This document shows, piece by piece, positions 1 to 6,127 of a DNA stretch of 6,201 bases; the stretch's first letter is position 1, and each line of letters begins with the position of its first letter. Location: assembly GCA_913040875.1 (NCBI GenBank), contig CAJWHX010000217.1:1-6201 (forward strand), given 5' to 3'. Source of the stretch: an uncultured Pseudomonadota bacterium (GTDB lineage: Bacteria; Myxococcota; UBA796). A program made the translations under genes and the position numbers. A model generated the notes under the pieces. That model searched no databases. It saw only the letters and a program-made list of their open reading frames with translations, and was not told the DNA's origin.

Positions 1-69
1 CGGTACATGGTTTTTTATGGCTTTGGTGTAGGTTTGATATAGGTCTTTGTAAATATCATGTGACTTTTT
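1..69 (-). other. Out-of-frame continuation of the M16 protease gene after a probable frameshift
   Basis: The protease frame reads MEELIQKVT and then TGA (56-58). Just before that lies an A5 run on the coding strand (T5 at 65-69). Removing one A gives MEELIQKSHDIYKDL and a frame open to the window edge, ending in NHVP. An hVP motif about 23 residues after the ELI helix is usual at this point in M16 proteins, so I favour one extra A as the lesion. The third frame gives a proline-rich IKPTPKP before a TAA at 15-17, which also faintly resembles the family, so a second lesion cannot be excluded. The remaining two thirds of the gene would lie beyond the left edge. Confidence 0.5.
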
Positions 70-961
70 GAATCAGTTCTTCCATCTCATCTGAATCAAG
101 GGCGCCCACAGCGATTATAGACATCAAATCTGGTCGATACCAGGTATCGTAAAATCGGCGAAGTGCTTCAGGTTCAAAGGACTCTATCGATTCCTTCGTA
201 CCGATCGGTAACCGATTGGCATACTGATCTCCCAACAGCGACCCCAGTAAATCATCTTGAATCCGAGACATCGACCCTTGAGAACTTCTCCACTCTTCGA
301 GTACCACACCTCTTTCTGCCTCGATGGCATCATCGAGCAAGAGCTGATTGCCAACCTGTTCTTTGAGAATGAGCAACGACTGCTCCACTGCACCTTCGAC
401 ATCGGTCGGAACATGGAGCTGATAGACCGTTCTATCAAATGCCGTGAGAGCATTGACATGCGCTCCAAAAGACATCCCTATCGATTCCATATAATCTATC
501 AATGAGTTGTCTGGAAAGCTCTCGGTTCCATTGAACGCCATGTGCTCTAAGAAATGAGCCACACCCAGCTGATCCTCCTCTTCGTACAAAGAGCCCACTT
601 TAAGTGCGAGTCGCAGTTCAAGACGTTCTTCAGGCTTTGAGTTGGGCAGTATGTAATACGTTAGACCATTGTCCAGCGTACCCATTCGTACATCAGACCA
701 CAACTCCATCTCTGCACTGGCATCGTACACAGATGGCTCTGGGACATAGACCGATGGGGATTTTGAAGAACAACTCAGAAGGGACACAATCCAAAACATA
801 CGAATTCCAAATAATAGATGACGAACAATTCTCCATAGAAATGATCGTGGAGAGCGATATTCAAGTTTCATAGCAGAGTATATGTAACCTTTTATACATG
901 TTGATATATATACCCCTGTTCGAAAATTATGGATTGTTGTCGAAGGTTTACCATGTGACAT
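56..961 (-). CDS. M16 (insulinase/PqqL-like) zinc metalloprotease, N-terminal part, probable lipoprotein, frame broken
   Basis: This is the first catalytic domain of an M16 peptidase, a family that cleaves peptides with a zinc held by an inverted HxxEH motif. HFLEH lies at residues 136-140 of the longest reading, followed by MAFNGT. The third zinc ligand is most likely E216 in EAERGVVLEEW, 75 residues on, as the family requires. The late-domain motif YRPDLMSIIAVGALD is at about 275-289. An N-terminal hydrophobic stretch ends in VSLLSC (Cys64), a plausible lipobox, so the protein is probably anchored in the cell envelope. The start is uncertain. ATG at 959-961 has an AAGGA site (966-970), but the signal-like sequence begins at M31 (ATG 869-871, MKLEYRSPRS), which lacks a clear Shine-Dalgarno. 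Family members have about 900 residues and two M16 domains. This frame ends after 301, at an apparent frameshift. Family assignment is firm; start and integrity are not. Confidence 0.85.
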   Translation of the reverse strand: MSHGKPSTTIHNFRTGVYISTCIKGYIYSAMKLEYRSPRSFLWRIVRHLLFGIRMFWIVSLLSCSSKSPSVYVPEPSVYDASAEMELWSDVRMGTLDNGLTYYILPNSKPEERLELRLALKVGSLYEEEDQLGVAHFLEHMAFNGTESFPDNSLIDYMESIGMSFGAHVNALTAFDRTVYQLHVPTDVEGAVEQSLLILKEQVGNQLLLDDAIEAERGVVLEEWRSSQGSMSRIQDDLLGSLLGDQYANRLPIGTKESIESFEPEALRRFYDTWYRPDLMSIIAVGALDSDEMEELIQKVT

Positions 962-1051
962 GCATTCCTTCCGTTATGATTCGTGCTTTCAGTACAGCGA
1001 TTCTGATTCTTTTGCGATACCATAAATGCAACTACACACTTTGGAATACTC
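962..1051. promoter_or_regulatory. Divergent spacer between the M16 protease and kinase-STAND-TPR genes
   Basis: This 90-bp gap separates two genes reading away from each other, so promoters for both should lie here or just inside the M16 leader. On the plus strand TTGCGA (1012-1017) is followed about 15 bases later by TACACA (1033-1038), a poor sigma70-like pair. On the minus strand the AT-rich tract at about 871-910 contains TATAAA and TATACT and would suit a promoter for the shorter M16 start at 871. No clear operator palindrome is visible. All promoter calls are weak. Confidence 0.3.
966..970 (-). promoter_or_regulatory. Possible ribosome binding site for the upstream M16 start
   Basis: The minus strand reads AAGGA within GGAAGGA, four bases before the ATG at 959-961. 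The spacing is short but workable, and it is the main support for the long start. If translation really begins at 869-871, this match is fortuitous. Confidence 0.35.
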
Positions 1052-4000
1052 GTGCTCATTCAATACATCTTGAACCACCTTAAACAATCAAACGTGGAAG
1101 AATCTGCTCAAAGCTCCGTTGTGGATTTGCTGAGCAAGATCAAAGACAATGATGCACTGTTGTCAGAGTTTAATTCAATGGATCCCCATACGTTAACCTC
1201 TCAGTTGACTGTTGGTCATGACGTAGTTGAATACTCTACACAGCCTAAAAAGCGAACCAATCAAGATGACCCAACCATATTCTTTCAGGATATGAACCTT
1301 GATCATGCACTATCAATGGTGGGTGATGAACTGGATGATCCGGACCTAAATACACTCGATGCAATCCATGCACCCCCGCTGCCAATACCAGATAAAACAA
1401 TGGTGTTTCATAGCGAATCACCAGAAATATCTACTCTATCTATGGAAGATCTAATGAGCAATCCCATGTTGCACACGACCGATCAAATTGGTCGATACAC
1501 CGATCTGGGTGTGTTGGGAGAAGGCGGCATGGGAGAAGTTCGTAAGGTTCGAGACGACCTATTGAATAGAAATCTGGCAATGAAGATTGTTCATCCGTCT
1601 ATGCTCCTCAATCGAAAAGCATTGGCACGATTCTTTGAAGAAGCCCAAATTGGTGCTCAGCTGCAACACCCCAACATCATTCCAATTCATGAGTTTGGTG
1701 AACTTCCAGACGGCAGACTTTATTTCACCATGAAAGAGATTAAAGGGATCGAATTCTCAAAATGCATTCTAGAGGTGCACGAGGCTTCCACAGATGACAC
1801 ATGGCTTGAAAGCAAGAGTGGCTATACCTTTAGGCGACTGATCCAAACCTTTCACAAGGTTTGTGAAACCGTTGCATACGCACATTCTGTTGGGGTGATT
1901 CATCGAGATCTGAAACCAGACAACATCATGATGGGTGATTTTGGAGAGGTTCTAGTGGTCGACTGGGGAATCGCCAAAGTTCTGGATCGAGACACAGAGG
2001 CGATGGATTCACAAGAGACAGAGATTCACGTTCAACGCTCAAAAGACAGCCCATTGGAAACTCGAATGGGAATGATCGCGGGTACACCAACGTATATGTC
2101 TCCTGAACAGGCCGAAGGTCGAATAGACTTGATGAGTCCTGCCACCGATATCTATTCATTGGGGGCTATTCTATACCAGATTTTATCGGGGAGAATGCCC
2201 TATACGGGTACATCAGCCCAAGAGATCATTCAAAAGGTCCTTCTGAGTCGTCCCCCCTCTCTAAACACAACTGGATCAAACAACACCCTCGAGAGACCGA
2301 ATATAGACCTGCTGATAGAGGATACGGGTAAAATTCCAACGTCGTTGATTGAAATCTGTGAACGAGCCATGGAACGAGATATCTCTGATCGATATCAAAC
2401 GGCATCTGACTTCGCGCGAGATATATTCAGCTGGCTGGAAGGAGCACAAAAGAGAGACAAAGCCTTAAACGAATATTCTCTGGCGCAGGATATACTTGAA
2501 GAGGTAAGGAAGCTTGAGCAGGCCAGCGCCAATCTTTGGAAGCAAGCCAATGCGGTAATTGAATCGGACAACTCAATATCCGAAACAGGGTGGGATTTGT
2601 TTGAAGAATCGAGAGAGTTACAACAACAGGCCAATTCTCTCAAACACGACTATCGCAGTACCTTACAAGGTTCTTTGGTGTATGATGCAGAGCTGACAGA
2701 GACCAATGAAGCCTTGGCAAATCTGTTGATTCAAGACGTCGTACAGGCAGTGGCAAATGGAGCTGTAAAGGAACGTACCTCTACGGAAAGACTGCTCCAG
2801 AAGTACGTTCAGCATCTTCCAAAACGCACACAACAGACCATCATGGAGACTCTCCATCACCAATGCAACGATGATATTGTACAGAGGAAGGCGCGGCGAG
2901 GCACCTTCGTCGGAAGACAACAGAACCGTACAAACATCGTCAGTGCGTTGCGAGGCGACTCTCGATTGGTGTCTTTCGTCGGTACCGCTGGAGTGGGGAA
3001 AAGTCATTTGGCTCTGGAGGTCATATCGCAGCTTCAAACGACCGATGTCACTACACATTTCTGCAGTCTGACAGATGCATCTTCAGAGCTGGGAATCGCT
3101 CGCATCGTCGCCAAATCCATGGGAGTCCAGTTAAACGATTCTGACCCCGTATCTCAGCTGGGAGCGTTGTTCTCCAAACAACAAACTATCTTGGTACTGG
3201 ACAATGTAGAGCAGGTGCTCTCACCCATCAAGGAAGTAATCACACAGTGGATGAGACAGTCTGACACACTACGCATCATCGCGACCAGTAGGATACAGTT
3301 GCGAATGCAGTCCGAGACCAGCTTTCGTATACAGCCTCTGACACGCTTGGAAAGTGTAGACCTTTTCGTCAAACGAGGTCAAATATCGAAACCAAACTTC
3401 AGTGTCCACGCTGGAAATTATCGGGTTCTAGAACGAGTGGTACAAAGGCTCGATCATCTACCCCTAGCCATCGAACTGGCGGCTGCACGGTTGAATCTAT
3501 TTAGCATCGAAGAAATCGAACAAAGACTGGAGGAACGCTTCTCGTTACTTCGCTCCAGAAATGACAACACACCCGCGCTGCAAGGGGCTCTAGATTGGTC
3601 TTGGGATCTGCTCAAACCATGGTCAAAGGACGTCCTAGCTCAAACCAGTGTCTTTAGAGGAGGATTTGACCTCCGAGCCGCAGAAGCGGTACTGAAGTGC
3701 GACGATTCAACCGAAGTACCTCCAGTCTTCGATATCTTACAAGATTTATGCGACGATTCACTCTTAGAACAGCACCGGCTTGAGAACGGATCGATTCGAT
3801 ACAGCTTACTCGAGTCTGTTCGTCAATACGCAGCCGTTCAGCTTCACAACACAATCGCCTCTATGCAAACGCGTCGCAGACTTGTGGTTCACTATGCCCA
3901 GTTTGGAGAGACCATTTTTTTGGATGACCTAGAGGATCTCCAGCAGCATGAATGGGGACAGTTTACTGAAGAATTGGACAATTTTATCATTGCCATAGAG

Positions 4001-5449
4001 TATGCAACTGACTCTCTAGCCTCACAGTGTTGTTTTGCCGCAGTAAAACTTCTACGAATGAAAGGACCTGCATCACTGGGTGTTGAAATCACCGATCGAG
4101 TGTTGCAAATGGACCACATCTCCAGCCGCGATCGAAAACGCCTCTGGATTGCTCAAAGTCACTTCCTGAGAATCAGTGGACGCGTCCAAGAAGCCAGACA
4201 ACGTTCACTCGATGTTCTACTATCCTCAACCATCGACCAGAGTAGTGCTGACACGATCAGCAGTACAAAGGAATCGACCGAACACGATGCTATACAGGAG
4301 GATACAGACTCCGATCTACTACTGGAAGCCGATATCCATTTCGAGCAAGGAAACATTGAAGAAAATGAGTCGTTGTTTCCAACAGCACTTGCCAAGTATG
4401 AACAGGCACTAACACTATACGAACAGCTAGAGAAGCCCAAAAGGATCGCAACGGTTCGACTGAAAATGGGCGGGGTGCATCGCAGTATGGGCGATTATGA
4501 TCAAGCACTTCACGCTTTTAGAAGCGCCCTCGACATTGCAACAACCTATCAGATGGCGCTGCTCAAAGCAGATACCCTCACTGAAATCGGCAAGATACAC
4601 GTGAGAAATGGAGAGTATCGCACTGCGATAGAACATTTTGAACCGTCTTTGGAAATCGCCCTAACCTTCGATGATTTATTTAGGCAAGAGCGAAATCTCG
4701 GTAGCATGGGCGTCGCGTTGTCCAGTTTGGGAGAGTATGATCGTGCTATAGAGCTCGATCTGAAAGCCATCACCATCAATCGTAAAGTTGGAAACAGACG
4801 AAATGAAAGTACCATGCTCGGAAATGTCGGAAACCTCTACAGTGCACTCGGACAATATGACAAAGCCCTAGCCAATATAGAGTCGGCGCTGCAGATTAGC
4901 CGAGAAATTGGAAACAAGTACCTCGAGAGTATGCATCTTGGAAATGTCGCCATTATTTTTGACAGTCAACGTGAGCATGCCAAGGCCATCGAAAAGTACA
5001 AAGAGTCCTTGGCGGTGTGTGAAGAGATTGGCGACATGCCTCAAAAGGGTCTCACATTGGGCAATCTCGGTGAAGCACACATACGACTAAAGCAGTGGGA
5101 CGAAGCCATACAGATTTTGACTATGAGCATCGAGATCTGCAAAAGTACTTTGCCCACGGCTGCCGGTGCCTTCTCAGGATCCTTAGCATGGATCTGTGCA
5201 AAACAGGGCAGACTAACCGAGGCTCTAGAGCACATTCAGTACGGAGAGGCTTTGGTCGCTGTGTACCCCTTTGAACACGCTAAATTCCTCTGTAGAAAGG
5301 CACAAATACTGCATTGGTCCAATCAACCCAGTTTGGCTCTAGAGGCACTCGAACAGGCCGAGGCAATCAAAGAAGGGTTGCACACTGAGAATGCTGAACT
5401 CACTGAGTTGCTCGAAGATAGTGTACAAATTCTGTCGACGAAGCAATAG
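1052..5449 (+). CDS. Giant Ser/Thr protein kinase fused to a STAND (AP-ATPase) NTPase and C-terminal TPR repeats
   Basis: This is a 1465-residue cytoplasmic signalling protein with no membrane segment. Residues 1-147 are acidic and look disordered. The kinase (about 148-460) has the glycine loop GEGGMGEV (156-163), Lys178, alpha-C Glu197, HRDLKPDN (284-291), a DWG metal motif (304-306), GTPTYMSPE (344-352), DIYSLG (366-371) and late Arg447, so it should be active. A helical, Gln/Glu-rich linker (about 465-545) follows. The STAND NTPase has FVGR (619-622), Walker A GTAGVGKS (644-651), Walker B LVLDN (714-718), TSR (745-747), LPLA (803-806), a winged-helix-like LQGALDWSWDLL (843-854) and LLESVRQYA (919-927). 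Nine TPR-like units fill about 1093-1443. By family logic the TPRs sense a partner, the NTPase switches state and the kinase phosphorylates Ser/Thr targets; the ligand and targets are unknown. The start is GTG, with a weak GGA six bases upstream and an in-frame TGA at 1004-1006. The frame is intact despite a T7 run at 3915-3921. Confidence 0.93.
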   Translation: MLIQYILNHLKQSNVEESAQSSVVDLLSKIKDNDALLSEFNSMDPHTLTSQLTVGHDVVEYSTQPKKRTNQDDPTIFFQDMNLDHALSMVGDELDDPDLNTLDAIHAPPLPIPDKTMVFHSESPEISTLSMEDLMSNPMLHTTDQIGRYTDLGVLGEGGMGEVRKVRDDLLNRNLAMKIVHPSMLLNRKALARFFEEAQIGAQLQHPNIIPIHEFGELPDGRLYFTMKEIKGIEFSKCILEVHEASTDDTWLESKSGYTFRRLIQTFHKVCETVAYAHSVGVIHRDLKPDNIMMGDFGEVLVVDWGIAKVLDRDTEAMDSQETEIHVQRSKDSPLETRMGMIAGTPTYMSPEQAEGRIDLMSPATDIYSLGAILYQILSGRMPYTGTSAQEIIQKVLLSRPPSLNTTGSNNTLERPNIDLLIEDTGKIPTSLIEICERAMERDISDRYQTASDFARDIFSWLEGAQKRDKALNEYSLAQDILEEVRKLEQASANLWKQANAVIESDNSISETGWDLFEESRELQQQANSLKHDYRSTLQGSLVYDAELTETNEALANLLIQDVVQAVANGAVKERTSTERLLQKYVQHLPKRTQQTIMETLHHQCNDDIVQRKARRGTFVGRQQNRTNIVSALRGDSRLVSFVGTAGVGKSHLALEVISQLQTTDVTTHFCSLTDASSELGIARIVAKSMGVQLNDSDPVSQLGALFSKQQTILVLDNVEQVLSPIKEVITQWMRQSDTLRIIATSRIQLRMQSETSFRIQPLTRLESVDLFVKRGQISKPNFSVHAGNYRVLERVVQRLDHLPLAIELAAARLNLFSIEEIEQRLEERFSLLRSRNDNTPALQGALDWSWDLLKPWSKDVLAQTSVFRGGFDLRAAEAVLKCDDSTEVPPVFDILQDLCDDSLLEQHRLENGSIRYSLLESVRQYAAVQLHNTIASMQTRRRLVVHYAQFGETIFLDDLEDLQQHEWGQFTEELDNFIIAIEYATDSLASQCCFAAVKLLRMKGPASLGVEITDRVLQMDHISSRDRKRLWIAQSHFLRISGRVQEARQRSLDVLLSSTIDQSSADTISSTKESTEHDAIQEDTDSDLLLEADIHFEQGNIEENESLFPTALAKYEQALTLYEQLEKPKRIATVRLKMGGVHRSMGDYDQALHAFRSALDIATTYQMALLKADTLTEIGKIHVRNGEYRTAIEHFEPSLEIALTFDDLFRQERNLGSMGVALSSLGEYDRAIELDLKAITINRKVGNRRNESTMLGNVGNLYSALGQYDKALANIESALQISREIGNKYLESMHLGNVAIIFDSQREHAKAIEKYKESLAVCEEIGDMPQKGLTLGNLGEAHIRLKQWDEAIQILTMSIEICKSTLPTAAGAFSGSLAWICAKQGRLTEALEHIQYGEALVAVYPFEHAKFLCRKAQILHWSNQPSLALEALEQAEAIKEGLHTENAELTELLEDSVQILSTKQ
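4328..5380 (+). repeat. Tandem TPR-coding repeats with a 120-bp period
   Basis: These are about nine tetratricopeptide-like units inside the kinase-STAND-TPR gene. The aromatic or equivalent residue three before the conserved Ala falls at 1109, 1149, 1189, 1229, 1269, 1309, 1349, 1388 and 1426. The first six intervals are exactly 40 residues, then 39 and 38. Typical units read LGQYDKAL, LGEYDRAI and MGDYDQAL, with LGNVG or LGNLG at the start. Some identity survives in DNA: TTGGAAACA at 4788 and 4908, and GGAAATGTCG at 4820 and 4940, each exactly 120 bp apart. TPRs form helical superhelices that bind proteins or peptides, so this is the likely sensing surface. The outermost units are the most degenerate. 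Confidence 0.85.
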
Positions 5450-5472
5450 CCTCCTCCAGAGATATCATGCAC

Positions 5473-5769
5473 TCAATTTTCAGAGCCTTGTTCACCCAAT
5501 AAATTTCGAATCTGCTTCACCAGTTCTCGCATTGTGGGCGAGTCCCCTTGGGTTTCACTGTGGCGCCGAGCACGTGCGCAAAAGAACAATGCAATCTGCA
5601 ACTCAATGATGTCGTTTGGGTCTGGGTTCCGAGCAATCTCGGCTGTCTTTTCAAAGGACCCCGCAATGTCATACCAGTTGATGCGTTGAGCGAAACTCGT
5701 AATCGTCCACAAATCTTCGTCTGGTAAGGGTACTTCTTCAAGGGTCACGTGTGTTGACTTGTCTTCCAT
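5473..5769 (-). CDS. Small acidic protein of unknown function (98 residues)
   Basis: I do not recognise this family. The 98-residue product starts MEDKSTHVTLEEV. It has an acidic N-terminus, then LWTITSFAQRINWYDIA and IIELQIALFFCARARRH, which look helical, and a basic helix MRELVKQIRNLL near the end. There is no signal peptide or convincing membrane segment, so it is probably a soluble cytoplasmic protein. Translation evidence is strong: GAGGAGG sits four bases before the ATG. The gene converges on the kinase-STAND-TPR gene, with 23 bp between the two stop codons and no clear terminator hairpin in the gap. It diverges from the Rpn-like gene to the right. It could be a small regulator or partner of a neighbour, but nothing in the sequence shows which. 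I am fairly sure that it is a real gene. Confidence 0.75.
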   Translation of the reverse strand: MEDKSTHVTLEEVPLPDEDLWTITSFAQRINWYDIAGSFEKTAEIARNPDPNDIIELQIALFFCARARRHSETQGDSPTMRELVKQIRNLLGEQGSEN

Positions 5770-5773
5770 TTTT

Positions 5774-5780
5774 CCTCCTC
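5774..5780 (-). promoter_or_regulatory. Strong ribosome binding site of the 98-residue gene
   Basis: The minus strand reads GAGGAGG, then AAAA, then ATG. This is nearly the full anti-Shine-Dalgarno complement, and it decides that the start is at 5769. It is by far the best ribosome binding site in the window. Confidence 0.8.
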
Positions 5781-5936
5781 AGATAATGGATTGTACTGTA
5801 GACGATCGAGACCGATTTTTTCCCACATAAAATTCAAACATCCCAAATGCAAGCTGATCACCCATTCTGTCGTCTAAGATCCGAAACGATGTAAAGCGAA
5901 CAAAATCGTAGAGTGTACAAGTGGTTGAATACACGA

Positions 5937-5962
5937 CTGCTTTTCAACAAGCCCAAAAGCAG
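5937..5962. repeat. Perfect 8-bp inverted repeat with a 10-base loop
   Basis: CTGCTTTT (5937-5944) and AAAAGCAG (5955-5962) are perfect reverse complements separated by CAACAAGCCC. No T run follows on either side, so it is not a standard intrinsic terminator. It could be a binding site for a dimeric regulator of the divergent genes, or chance. Confidence 0.3.
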
Positions 5963-6113
5963 CTGACCAATGTTGACGAATTGAAGCGAACTCTGACACA
6001 TAAAGTGACGAATTGCTGTCTGCATCGTGCAACAAACAACCAACTGTATCCAGACAATCGAAACACAATTGATTGGCACAAATCCTGCTCTGTGACTGAT
6101 TCACCCCATAACC

Positions 6114-6118
6114 AGGAG
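6114..6118 (+). promoter_or_regulatory. Ribosome binding site of the Rpn-like gene
   Basis: AGGAG lies nine bases before the ATG at 6128-6130, a normal spacing. It supports that start over the in-frame open sequence further upstream. Confidence 0.65.
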
Positions 6119-6127
6119 CCACATTAT

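Larger units (their letters stand above)
5781..6127. other. Divergent intergenic region without a convincing gene
   Basis: About 350 bp lie between two genes reading outward. For the minus-strand gene, TACAAT (5790-5795, read on the minus strand) is a good -10 element at a suitable distance from the ribosome binding site, but no good -35 lies upstream. On the plus strand TTGACG (5973-5978) matches a -35 well, but the best -10 (CATAAA, 5999-6004) is spaced too far, at 20 bases. An 8-bp perfect inverted repeat lies at 5937-5962. All three minus- and plus-strand open frames here lack a ribosome binding site or recognisable protein sequence. I see no RNA gene. Confidence 0.5.

Noticed and set aside
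56..75. Programmed ribosomal frameshifting in the M16 gene
   Set aside because: The codons around the A5 run do not form the X-XXY-YYZ pattern needed for -1 slippage, and the favoured continuation needs the +1 frame.
257..873. Several plus-strand open frames opposite the M16 gene
   Set aside because: The minus strand there encodes the clear M16 zinc motif and domain; the plus-strand products have no family features.
1178..1180. Internal ATG (residue 43) as the kinase gene start
   Set aside because: No Shine-Dalgarno precedes it, and the upstream codons to the GTG at 1052 read as plausible helical protein; the GTG has at least a weak GGA at good spacing.
2663..3058. A 131-codon minus-strand open frame inside the kinase-STAND-TPR gene
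   Set aside because: It lies wholly opposite the well-supported STAND region with its Walker A motif; it is a shadow frame.
5450..5472. A bidirectional terminator between the convergent stop codons
   Set aside because: No GC-rich hairpin with a flanking T run is visible in or next to the 23-bp gap.
5858..6122. Two overlapping minus-strand open frames (73 and 82 codons) in the intergenic region
   Set aside because: No ribosome binding site, no recognisable motif and irregular cysteine-rich composition; the region is simply poor in stop codons.
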